DNA of 64,000 nt from Paenibacillus paridis (GTDB lineage Bacteria > Bacillota > Bacilli > Paenibacillales > Paenibacillaceae), in NCBI RefSeq assembly GCF_006345825.1, contig NZ_VCIX01000079.1, positions 80,133 to 144,132 of the forward strand, read 5' to 3'. This document shows, one piece after another, positions 45,921-55,600 of the stretch. The notes under the pieces are model-generated. The model saw only the letters and a program-made list of their open reading frames with translations, was not told the origin of the DNA and ran no database searches. The position numbers were made by a program, and so were the translations under genes. The stretch's first letter is position 1; each line of letters starts with the position of its first letter.

Positions 45921-47219
45921 ATGCCAAAAATTACGTTTATCGGTGCGGGAAGCACCGTTTTTGCCAAAAACATTCTCGGCGACGTCATGCAAACGCCAGC
46001 TCTGCAAGACTTTGAAATCGCTCTTTTTGATATTGACGACCAACGCCTGCAAGATTCCGAGAAAATGCTGCTTAATCTGAAACAAACCAGCCAAAGCACC
46101 TGCCAAATCAAAGCTTATACCGACCGGAAAGAAGCGCTTCGCGGCGCGAAGTATGTCGTTAATGCGATTCAAGTGGGCGGCTACGATCCTTGTACCATCA
46201 CCGACTTTGACATTCCGAAAAAGTACGGCCTGCGCCAAACGATTGCCGATACCGTAGGCATTGGCGGCCTTTTCCGCAACCTGCGTACCATTCCGGTTAT
46301 GCTTGATTTTGCGCGTGATATCCAAGAGGTTTGTCCGGATGCGCTGTTCCTGAACTACACCAATCCAATGGCAGTTCTGACCAATGTAATGAATACGCAC
46401 GGCGGCGTGCAAACCGTAGGCTTATGCCACAGCGTTCAAGGCTGCGTTCCGCATCTGTTCGAGCATCTTGACCTTGACCCTACAGGCGTGCAATACAAAA
46501 TTGCCGGCATCAACCATATGGCATGGCTGCTCGAAGCGAACAAGGACGGCGTCGATCTTTATCCGGAAATCAAGCGCCGTGCAGCCGAGAAGCAAAAAGA
46601 GCAGCATCATGACATGGTTCGTTACGAGCTCATGCAGAAGTTCGGCTACTATGTGACCGAGTCATCCGAGCATAACGCGGAATATCATCCCTACTTCATC
46701 AAGCGCAATTACCCGGAGCTTATTGAGCGCTTCAACATCCCGCTCGATGAATACCCGCGTCGCTGCGTAAGCCAAATCGAAGGCTGGAAATCGATGCGCG
46801 ATACGCTCGTCAATGACCGGAACCTGGAGCACAGCCGCAGCCATGAATATGCTTCTTACATTTTTGAAGCCATTGAAACGAACAACCCGTTCCGAATTGG
46901 CGGCAATGTTATGAATACCGGACTCATTACGAACCTTCCGAAGGAAGCTTGCGTCGAGGTCACTTGCCTTGTCGATGCCAACGGCATCACGCCAACCTTC
47001 GTGGGTGATCTTCCGCCGCAGCTTGCTGCGCTTAACCGCACGAATATCAATACACAGCTGCTTACGATTGAAGCTGCAATTACGGGCAAGCGCGATCATA
47101 TTTATCACGCGGCTATGCTTGATCCGCACACGGCGGCCGAGCTTTCGATGGACGACATCGTATCGCTCTGCGACGAGCTGATCGAAGCTCATGGCAGCTG
47201 GCTTCCAGCTTACAAATAA
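45921..47219 (+). CDS. melA: GH4 alpha-galactosidase (MelA type)
   Basis: 432 residues, no signal peptide. N-terminal NAD-binding fold ITFIGAGSTVFAKN, FLNYTNPMAVLTNV, the metal-site Cys/His in VGLCHSVQG and GINHMAWLLE. GH4 enzymes hydrolyse alpha-galactosides by NAD+/Mn2+-dependent oxidation-elimination. Cytoplasmic, so it needs imported oligosaccharides; no dedicated importer is adjacent. SD AGGAGG is 11 nt before the ATG. Confidence 0.94.
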   Translation: MPKITFIGAGSTVFAKNILGDVMQTPALQDFEIALFDIDDQRLQDSEKMLLNLKQTSQSTCQIKAYTDRKEALRGAKYVVNAIQVGGYDPCTITDFDIPKKYGLRQTIADTVGIGGLFRNLRTIPVMLDFARDIQEVCPDALFLNYTNPMAVLTNVMNTHGGVQTVGLCHSVQGCVPHLFEHLDLDPTGVQYKIAGINHMAWLLEANKDGVDLYPEIKRRAAEKQKEQHHDMVRYELMQKFGYYVTESSEHNAEYHPYFIKRNYPELIERFNIPLDEYPRRCVSQIEGWKSMRDTLVNDRNLEHSRSHEYASYIFEAIETNNPFRIGGNVMNTGLITNLPKEACVEVTCLVDANGITPTFVGDLPPQLAALNRTNINTQLLTIEAAITGKRDHIYHAAMLDPHTAAELSMDDIVSLCDELIEAHGSWLPAYK

Positions 47220-47236
47220 ATACGATTCTTTCCGGT

Positions 47237-47280
47237 AGACGACCGGCCTAAGCATGGATATATGCTTCAGGCTGGTTGTC
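47237..47280 (+). terminator. terminator after melA
   Basis: An imperfect stem from AGACGACCGGCCT to AGGCTGGTTGTCT, with an inner GCAT/ATGC stem, followed by TTTATTT. Confidence 0.78.
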
Positions 47281-47373
47281 TTTTATTTATTATCCGCTCA
47301 CATTCATATAGGCAAACACATATCCTAACCTCGTAAGACTATAAATGATTACGGAAGAGGGCAGGATCAACGT

Positions 47374-48063
47374 ATGACTTCTTATGCAGATTACACGTCC
47401 CCCGGGACACAATTTACTTATGATTTGAACAACAACCTATTTTTCAAAAAAGATCCCTACAACTACATCAATTTGCTGTCGGTCAAGCAGCTGAACACGC
47501 TTGGCAACAACTCGCTGCTCGATATCTTTCTAAGCAAGGGAAATGTGGTTGAGCCGCATTATCACCAAAACGCAGCCGAGCTTGTCTATTGCATCTCGGG
47601 AGCGGCCGAGGTTGCCATTATGAACCCGTTTACCAATCAGTTTCTCCATTTCTATGTCAAGCCTGGCCAGGTCGCGAATGTCCCGCAGGGATGGTGGCAT
47701 TACGAGATTGCCTTAGAGGACAATACGCATCTGCTTGCGATCTTTGACGCGCAGACGCCTGAAGTTATTTTCGGCTCCGATATTTTACGCTTGACGCCAA
47801 CCAACGTGCTTGCTTACACCTACTGCCTCGACGAAACAAAATTAAAAGAATCGCTTGCTCCAATTAAACAAACCGTCATTTTAGGGCCGCCTAGCAATTG
47901 CAGCTACAATCCTGTCGTACAAGGGCAATCGGCTAATGCGCCCATGACTAAGCAAACGAAGGTCCAACCATCCGCAGCCAATTCAGCCATGCCTGTTAAT
48001 CCAATACAAGGCCAAACCAATGCCATGTACGGCCACCAGCATCGCCAGCAGCAATACTACTAA
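47374..48063 (+). CDS. cupin-domain protein with Gln/His/Tyr-rich tail
   Basis: 229 residues. A single cupin (about 45-130) with metal-type residues in EPHYHQNAAELVYCISG and NVPQGWWHYEIA. Its tail from about residue 170 is low complexity, rich in Asn, Gln, Ala and Pro, ending HQHRQQQYY. Similar cupins with such tails occur among spore-associated proteins of Bacillales, so a spore coat role is possible, but this is inference. Single gene with no metabolic link to melA. Confidence 0.78.
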   Translation: MTSYADYTSPGTQFTYDLNNNLFFKKDPYNYINLLSVKQLNTLGNNSLLDIFLSKGNVVEPHYHQNAAELVYCISGAAEVAIMNPFTNQFLHFYVKPGQVANVPQGWWHYEIALEDNTHLLAIFDAQTPEVIFGSDILRLTPTNVLAYTYCLDETKLKESLAPIKQTVILGPPSNCSYNPVVQGQSANAPMTKQTKVQPSAANSAMPVNPIQGQTNAMYGHQHRQQQYY

Positions 48064-48073
48064 AACCAAAGAA

Positions 48074-48105
48074 GGAGCCAAGCAGCGAATGTGCTGCCTG
48101 GCTCC
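48074..48105. terminator. terminator between convergent cupin and GH2 genes
   Basis: GGAGCCA and TGGCTCC arms (48074-48080, 48099-48105) extended by GCAGC/GCTGC, followed by GTTTTC on the plus strand. Confidence 0.82.
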
Positions 48106-48120
48106 GTTTTCATTTTGCCA

Positions 48121-51100
48121 TTAGCCTAAAATCCATCTAGCCAGCATTGCAATATCCTCGATGTCCACTTTTCCGTCGGCATTCAAATCTGATCGTTTGT
48201 ATTGCGACCAATTCGGGTCTGCGCTTGTTTTGCCATAGGCCGCTGCCAAAATCGCCAAGTCGCCAATCGTTACCTTATGATCATTATTGATATCCCCAGA
48301 CAATACGGTTGCTTGGAACGCAATGACCGCCGCATTCAGGTCAATAATGGCCGCGCTGACTTGGGCTGCGCTTGCATTCGGGTTAACCGCAACCGCTTTA
48401 GCTTTCCCAATCGCTTGGCTTAGAGCCGCTTTTGCAGCAGCCGGATACTGGCCAGGCTGCGTACCAACAACAGCACCAGTGTAGATGGCTTCCGCTGCAG
48501 CAATAGCCGCATTCAGCGCCGTTACGTCTACTTGTGCGCTGATCTGCACTAGGTGAACAGCTTCGCTTACCGTAAGCTCTTCGCCTGCGCTGTTAGCCGC
48601 TTCGATGCCGCTTACCTTAATTTCGGCTGCTGCAGGAGTACCTGTAGCGCTTGCAAGGAAGCTTAGCTTCAGCCATTTTTCATTTGCTGACACCCCGTTT
48701 CCTTGGCCTGCTGCAATGATCCGAATCTTGCCTGGTTCGAGCACCTTTTGCTCTATAATGCCGAAACCATCCTTCAAGGATGCTGCACTTGAGAGCGCCA
48801 GCTTATTCGGATCGAAACTGATCGTAAGCATTTGCGCATAAAACGTTTGGAATTTATCGTCTTTAATATTCGTATAACCTACCGTCACGTCAAAAGCCTC
48901 GCCTGCCTTCACCTCAGAGGCTCCATCGATGACAGCAACAGGCGTTCCAGGCGCAACCGGTATGACGGAAGCAGTAAATGCTGCAGCCGCGATATTTAGT
49001 TTCGCTGCCGCTGCATCTACATCCGCTTGGCTTGCAGCGGAATTAGCAGCTACGGCTTCGGCTGCTTTAATCGCTGCCGCATAGGCATCCTTTGCCGCTT
49101 GCGGGTACTGGCCAGGCTCTGTTCCGGCAACTGCTGCAGCTAGCTGCGCTTCTGCAGCAGCAATAGCCGCCTGCAGCGTCGTTTTATCGGCGGCTTCTAC
49201 GGGTCCGACCGAGAAATAATCAAAATTCGCAATTACGGAAACCTTATCGCCCGAAGACAGGCCATAGAAGCCCACCTTCAAATTGCTTAAATTTACGGTC
49301 ATCGGGTCCGCAGCCGGTTTCCAAGCCGTTCCGTCCCAATAGAACGTAGAAACAACGTTTCCAACCTTTTTGATTTGCAAATAAGAGAGATCATAGCCAG
49401 GATGCTTAGCCATATTTGCCGCTTTTACATAGACGGCATTTTTTTCGTACGCGGTTTCAAGACTTTTGCCGGTTGCGCCGTCCGTATCCCATACATGACC
49501 GAACTTCACGTAGTTGTCTTCATTTTGCCATAGGAATAATCCTGCTTGCTGATAGTTTTTGCGGACGGGAGCCTCCACTTTGGTCGTGATGACAAAATCC
49601 CCTTCCGGTGCGTTCTTAAGGAAAATATTCGGCAGGGTATTGGAGCCTTGGAACGTTTCCCCTGCTGATGTTTCCAGGCTCAAAAATCCCGGTTTGCGCG
49701 TCAACGACCACTTGCTATTGTCAGCTTTTAAGATCGACCATGCCGCGTTTAAAGACTCGCCGTCAAACGGATCAACCGCTGAGCCTGCTGGAATGGGATC
49801 ATTTACGCTTGCAAAAAATTGATTGCGCGCGCTTTGCAGCGATTTCAGTGCTGCCTGCCATTCCGCAGGCGCGGCGTTTGAATTTTGCGCTACGGCAGCT
49901 GCTGAATCAAGTGCGCTCTTGAGAGCATCCGCAACAGCTTGGGTGTAGTTGCCGGCGCCGGCTCCAACTTTTGCATGCTGCAGCAAAGCATTCGCTTTGG
50001 CGATTTCGGCAAGCAAATCTTCTTGGGTCGCTGTGCCAATAAGCTGGCGATGAGCGATCGCAATTTGGGCAAAATCCATTTTCTCTACTTTGCGGTCATA
50101 CGACAATAAGCCATTAATCTCGTATTCCACATCGGTAATTTGCGTGTAGATGGCTGCGCTTAATCCAGATTCCTTCATTTGCTTTAGCCTCTCAATATAG
50201 GCAATGTAAGTTGAAGTCAGCTGCTCTTTGCTGTTCATCAGCTGATAAGAGAAGACAAGCGGGCTCCATTCATGCCCCGGCACATGCAGCCCAAGACCTC
50301 CATACTCGCCAAGGACAGCTGCTCTTGTATCGCTTGGAGCTGGAGCGCCCGGATCTGGATAACGGTGAACATCCAGCAGATCGCCAGCCCCGGCATCCCA
50401 CCAGCCGCTTGTGCTGTTGATCAGCCGCGTCGAATCCAGCCCCTTCACGTAGCTAGTCGCATCTCGAGTCTGCTGGCCGCCTTGGTCGAATTGTCCCCAG
50501 CCTTCATTAAAGACCGTCCACACAATGATGGAGGTGACGCTGCGAAGCTGATCGACCATCTCCTTATATTCCTTCAGCCACTGGGTTTTCGTTGCCTGCG
50601 TAATATCGGCGCCTTTGTTCCCTTGGCGGTCCTCCAGGCTCGGCATATCCTGCCAGACAAGCACGCCCAGCTTATCCGCCCAATAGTACCAACGGGCAGG
50701 CTCCACCTTAATATGCTTGCGAATTGTGTTCATCCCGACGTTTTTTACCGTTTCAATATCAAATTTCAATGCTTCATCCGTAGGCGCGGTATAAATGCCA
50801 TCCGGCCAGAACCCTTGATCAAGCGGGCCCATCTGAAAAACAAATTCTCCATTCAACAGCGGGCGGGTCACGCCATCGACTTTTCCTAATTTAATTTCCC
50901 GCATTCCAAAATAACTGGTCACCTCATCAACAATTGTTGCACCTTCCTTGAGGTAAACCTTTAAATCATAAAGAAATGGATCATCGGGCGACCATAGGCG
51001 CGCATTCGGCACAGGCACGCTAAGCTCAGAGCCCACTTCTCCCGAAGCTGTGCCAACGATTTTCCCGCCCTCAAGCACGACAGCTTCAACGGTTTGCCCC

Positions 51101-52611
51101 TGAATGCCGCTTCCGGCTGCGCTGAGCTTCAGCACATTGGCATGAATATCCGTCACCATATCCAGTTTATCGATATGGGCCTCTGCTACCGGCTCCAGCC
51201 ATACTGTCTGCCAAATCCCGGAAACGGAGGTGTACCAGATCCCGCCAAGTTTTTTAACCGTTTGCTTGCCGACGGCTTGGTCAGCCCCCATATCCGTTTC
51301 GTCCAGCACGTGAACGATCAGTTCATTTTCACCGGGGACAAGATAATCGGTAATGTCGAAGCTAAACGAGGTAAAGCCGCCTTTATGGCTGCCTGCCAGC
51401 TGTCCATTTACGTAAACGGTAGCCAAATAATCGACAGCGCCAAAATTAAGCTTCACACGCTGTCCATTCCAATCGGACGGAACGGAGAAGCTGCGTTTAT
51501 ACCACATCAGGTCCTCTACGCGATTAATGCCTGAGAGCTTCGCTTCAGCGGCAAAAGGAACGAGAATCTTTTCCTTTAGCGTTTGGCCTACTGGCGCAGC
51601 CTCGCCTTTCCTTGCTGCTTGAAATTCCCACTCCCCATTCAAATTAACCCACTTCTCGCGCGCGAACTGCGGCCTTGGGTATTCCGGCAGCACATTTTCT
51701 TTGTCGACGTCATCTGCCCATGGCGACATAATCTGATATTTCGATCCATTTACCAATGGTTTATTGAAGCTGTCAATGGCAATTCCGGCAGTCGTTGCTA
51801 GCCCTCCTTTCCCGTCATAAACCATCTGCAGATTGCCTGCATCCTTCGAATACAACGCATCCTGCAGCGTTAGTGCGATAACGCGATCATCGCCTGCCTT
51901 CAGGGCTGCAGATACAATAGGCAAACTGCCCGACGAGGTGTTCAGCTTCAAATGGGTTAACAGGTCTGCTGCAACGGGCTTCAGCGATTCTCCAAAACGA
52001 AGCTCGGCATGCAAACCGTCCTCGAGCACTCTGCCTACCGGCGCAAAGCCATCAGGCAAATAAAATGCATGGGTCGGCACAGCTTTCTTCGATATGCTTG
52101 GGCTAGCCCAGCGGAAATGGATATTGGAGCCGCCGTTATCTTCGAAGAGCTCAAGCTTAATGCTGTATTTCTTCCCTGCAGTTAAAGAGACGGGAAGCGA
52201 AGTCTGCTCCTTGTCCCAATCCGCGACCCAGTGGTCAATCGTCAGCTTGTTGTCAATCCATAAACGGAATCCGTTATCACCGGTAATATAAAAAGTATAG
52301 TTTTCGGTGAATTCCGGCTCGATGAATCCCGTCCACCGTATGCCGACGCGATTCTCCTGTCCCGTGAACATTTTTATGGCCGGCTCCAGGTTGGAAATAT
52401 CGAGATGAGGATCATAGCCGGTGCCTTTAAAGGTCTCAAATGCAAAATTCGGTCCTCCTCCTACCGTGTAGTATTCGGCCTTCAACCCGTGATACTCCGG
52501 TGCAGACTCCGCTGCTGCCGCGCGTGGCGTGAACGACATGACAGAAGACATTAAAGTAAACAACATGGATAAAGCTACAATCGTACTGATTGCTTTCCTT
52601 CGTTTCAACAT
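48121..52611 (-). CDS. secreted GH2 enzyme with cohesin and dockerin modules
   Basis: 1496 residues from ATG 52611, which has GGAGG 8 nt upstream; a longer frame from 52704 lacks an SD and would bury the signal peptide. Signal peptide to about 35; PA14-like 40-185; GH2 sugar-binding domain about 318-475; Ig-like 476-573; TIM barrel about 580-830 with acid/base E703 (VFNEGWG) and nucleophile E769 (LGEYGG); Ala-rich helical module 862-935; DUF1349-like 947-1135; helical module 1140-1215; cohesin-like 1222-1355; helical module 1362-1436; dockerin about 1437-1496 with two Ca-type loops (DINNDHKVTIGD, DLNADGKVDIED). Activity probably beta-galactosidase, beta-arabinosidase or beta-glucuronidase-like; not resolvable. 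Last gene of the cohesin operon. Confidence 0.92.
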   Translation of the reverse strand: MLKRRKAISTIVALSMLFTLMSSVMSFTPRAAAAESAPEYHGLKAEYYTVGGGPNFAFETFKGTGYDPHLDISNLEPAIKMFTGQENRVGIRWTGFIEPEFTENYTFYITGDNGFRLWIDNKLTIDHWVADWDKEQTSLPVSLTAGKKYSIKLELFEDNGGSNIHFRWASPSISKKAVPTHAFYLPDGFAPVGRVLEDGLHAELRFGESLKPVAADLLTHLKLNTSSGSLPIVSAALKAGDDRVIALTLQDALYSKDAGNLQMVYDGKGGLATTAGIAIDSFNKPLVNGSKYQIMSPWADDVDKENVLPEYPRPQFAREKWVNLNGEWEFQAARKGEAAPVGQTLKEKILVPFAAEAKLSGINRVEDLMWYKRSFSVPSDWNGQRVKLNFGAVDYLATVYVNGQLAGSHKGGFTSFSFDITDYLVPGENELIVHVLDETDMGADQAVGKQTVKKLGGIWYTSVSGIWQTVWLEPVAEAHIDKLDMVTDIHANVLKLSAAGSGIQGQTVEAVVLEGGKIVGTASGEVGSELSVPVPNARLWSPDDPFLYDLKVYLKEGATIVDEVTSYFGMREIKLGKVDGVTRPLLNGEFVFQMGPLDQGFWPDGIYTAPTDEALKFDIETVKNVGMNTIRKHIKVEPARWYYWADKLGVLVWQDMPSLEDRQGNKGADITQATKTQWLKEYKEMVDQLRSVTSIIVWTVFNEGWGQFDQGGQQTRDATSYVKGLDSTRLINSTSGWWDAGAGDLLDVHRYPDPGAPAPSDTRAAVLGEYGGLGLHVPGHEWSPLVFSYQLMNSKEQLTSTYIAYIERLKQMKESGLSAAIYTQITDVEYEINGLLSYDRKVEKMDFAQIAIAHRQLIGTATQEDLLAEIAKANALLQHAKVGAGAGNYTQAVADALKSALDSAAAVAQNSNAAPAEWQAALKSLQSARNQFFASVNDPIPAGSAVDPFDGESLNAAWSILKADNSKWSLTRKPGFLSLETSAGETFQGSNTLPNIFLKNAPEGDFVITTKVEAPVRKNYQQAGLFLWQNEDNYVKFGHVWDTDGATGKSLETAYEKNAVYVKAANMAKHPGYDLSYLQIKKVGNVVSTFYWDGTAWKPAADPMTVNLSNLKVGFYGLSSGDKVSVIANFDYFSVGPVEAADKTTLQAAIAAAEAQLAAAVAGTEPGQYPQAAKDAYAAAIKAAEAVAANSAASQADVDAAAAKLNIAAAAFTASVIPVAPGTPVAVIDGASEVKAGEAFDVTVGYTNIKDDKFQTFYAQMLTISFDPNKLALSSAASLKDGFGIIEQKVLEPGKIRIIAAGQGNGVSANEKWLKLSFLASATGTPAAAEIKVSGIEAANSAGEELTVSEAVHLVQISAQVDVTALNAAIAAAEAIYTGAVVGTQPGQYPAAAKAALSQAIGKAKAVAVNPNASAAQVSAAIIDLNAAVIAFQATVLSGDINNDHKVTIGDLAILAAAYGKTSADPNWSQYKRSDLNADGKVDIEDIAMLARWILG

Positions 52612-52688
52612 GCGCAGAACCTCCAAATATTCATATGGAATTGAATAAATCAGGTGGAGGAAGTGATGCGCCTTCCTCCCTGGTTCGT

Positions 52689-55600
52689 CTAGCCCGTTAT
52701 CCACGCGGCAAGCAGGGCAAGATCTTCGATGTCTACGATACCGTCGCGGTTTAGATCAGCTTTGCGGTATTTCACCCAATCGGAATCGGTGCTCGTTTTG
52801 CCATAGGCGGCAGCAACGATAGCCAAATCGCCAATGCTTCGTTTATTGTCATGATTGAGATCCCCGTCTGTCGGCTTAATGACGCCTGAACGGAAGATGT
52901 CGAGCGCTTCGCTGATTTGCAAGATTGCAGCGCCGATTTGAGAATGAGTCGCTTGCTTGTCATCGGCAATCAGCTTTGCTTTATCAATTGCGGCCTGCAG
53001 CTGTTGCTTGACTGCAGCAGGATATTGACCCGGCTGCGTGCCTGTCATGGCTTCATCATGGATAGCCTGTGCGGCTGCTATAGCCTCGATTAATGCCGTT
53101 TTATCCACTGCTGCGGCTGCAATGTGTACAGCATGCTGTGCACCGGCAATCGGCAGTTCACGGCCCTCGCCGTTTGCCAGGCTCATTTCAGCCACGGTAA
53201 TGACCGTATCCGCAGCCTCCTCGAGTACCGCGGCTTGGAAGGATAGCTTCAGCCAAGCTTCATTCGGCGTCATAGCAACGCCTTCTCCGAAAGCTAATAT
53301 ACGGATCTTCCCGGGCTCAAGCAGTTTTGGCTCAAGCACCGACAAGCCCTCGCGAAGCGATGCAACATCCGAGAAGCTAAGCTTGCTTGGATCGAACGTA
53401 ACGGTGACATCCTGCGCGTAGACGCTTTGATACACGCTGTCTGTCACGCCTTGAACGGCTAGCGTGAACGCGGCTTCTTCGCCGCTTGCCAAGCTCGCAG
53501 TCCCGATCCATGCGGCTGTTGGGTCAAACGCCGGTTCCTCGGGCTCATCGCTGATAGCTGACAACGCAATGTAATCAAGCTCGTAGAAGCCCGGACTTGC
53601 GCCTGAGCCCCGCATGAATGTAATGGTATTGGCTCCTTCCTGCAGCTCTACATTTATACTCGTTGCCATGAACCGCCCCCAATTAATCGTGCCCGCAAGC
53701 TGAAGCGCTTGCTCCTCTCCGCCGTTTACGATGATTTTGGCGGTGGCAGGCTGGTAATTGCCTGTGTTCTGGCCATACCAAACGAACATCTTGTATGTCC
53801 CTGCAGCTGGCGCCTCCACCTGCTCGAAGCTGGCATAGCTGTCGGCATAATCCATTCCTCCGACGTAGCTGGAACCGGAGGCATACGCGTTGTTCGCACG
53901 TACAGCAGCTTTGAACAGCTTCGCCTGCTCTGCTTCATATTTGGCCGGTATGGCACTAGGGTCCTCCGTTGCTTCAGGGAAGTAGGTTACCCGCAGGTTT
54001 TCGGCTCCGAACGGAACCAGTGTTATTTCTTCCGTCGCTTCTGCCGAATACACGGGACCAACTGGCGGCTCCGCCGCCGAGACACCGTTAGGCGCCTTTC
54101 CCCAAGCCGGAATCCGTTTGCCTTTGGCAATCAGCTTGATTGGTGTCGTCTCTTGCAGGAACGGATTATCCGGCATCGCAGAGGTGACAACCTCAATCGA
54201 CGCTTCCGGATGTTCCCGGTCGATCAGCAGGCCGTAATTCCATGGCGACTTGGCATCAATGGCGTATTCCTTGAAACCGGACGCTTTCACCTGTGGCGCC
54301 GGGTTTGCCTTCTCCACCCAATTCTCCTCTATCTTGAGCGAGAACACTAACGGACCGCGTTCAATGCCAATGGAATGATTGACCCATGTCGAAGCTTTAA
54401 TTTTCATCGGCAACGTTAAGGTAACCGTATCCCCCTTCTCCCATTGCCGATCAATGGTGAAATATTGGCCCGATTTTACCGCAGCCTGCGGCTGCCCATT
54501 AACGATAACAACTGCGTTATCGGTCCACTCTGGAATACGCAGCTTCAATGGGAACGCCACGCTTTCGGAAGCCTCCTCAATCGTAAACCGAATTTCGTCC
54601 TCGAATGGGTAATTCGTTGTTTCCTTCACGGTTACATTCGTACCCTTAATAGACGCCGAAACGCGGCTAGGCCCGTATGCGATAACGCCAAGCCCCCCGT
54701 CAGACGTGCCTGCCCACATATCCTTGACGAAATAAGGCCAGCCCATATGCATGTTGAAGCGGCAGCATGGGAATCCAGAATAAGGCGACTGGACTGTGCC
54801 GTTCCCGTAATTCTGCTTAAAGCCATGGTCTGTCACGCCGCTCTGCACTTGGTTCGGAAGAGAATAATACTGATGAGTCTTTAGATCCTTGCTCATGGCG
54901 CCTGGGAGCGAATTGAAAGTAATTTTCTCTAGCGCATCCCCGATTTTTGGATCGCCCGTAATCATGGCGGCAACCGCGTTGCTATGTACTCGCTCTACGA
55001 TGGCGCATAATTCCACGCCTTGCGTAGAGGAAAGCCCGGCAAGCATCTCCGTGCCCGAGTTCATGCCTGTAATTTGATTATGCAATTGGTCAAGGTGTTG
55101 ATTGCCTGCTTGAAAAGCTAGCTTATCTACTTCGTTGTTCGAAACTTGTGAGTAAATCGCTGAGGTTTTAATCGATTGATTGACATTAACGGTATGCTGC
55201 GTGTAGAAGTTGTCGGGGTTGCTCTTAGCTGAAGTGAGGAAATTATTGTTCGTAAATACATCTGTTGTATCGGTTCCTTGTGTATGCAGCTTCTCCGCTA
55301 ATTGAATGAGAAACGGATCTTCTGTCCGGTTATAAAGCCACAGCACGACGTTGAGGTTATCCCCGCTGCGCACTTGCCCCCAATCCCTTAGCGGCCGCTG
55401 ATCCAGATTGTTCAGCTGGTAACGGAAGTAATTCGTAAGAAACGAAAGCACTCTCTCGTCATCGGTCGCCTCGTAATAATCCTTGAGCACGTAAAGCGCC
55501 ACCATGCGCGGCCACCAGTCATTGTCGCTTGCGGGCCCGAAGAAACCGTCTTCGCGCTGGCTAGCAAGAATCCAGCTGACCCATTTCTGCGACTTGGCGA

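Noticed and set aside
46662..47255. 197-residue minus-strand frame opposite the alpha-galactosidase
   Set aside because: Shadow of a GH4 gene with conserved motifs.
52612..52704. Upstream extension of the GH2 protein by 31 residues
   Set aside because: No SD for the upstream ATG, the extension overlaps the end of the previous gene, and the signal peptide begins at the downstream ATG with a strong SD.
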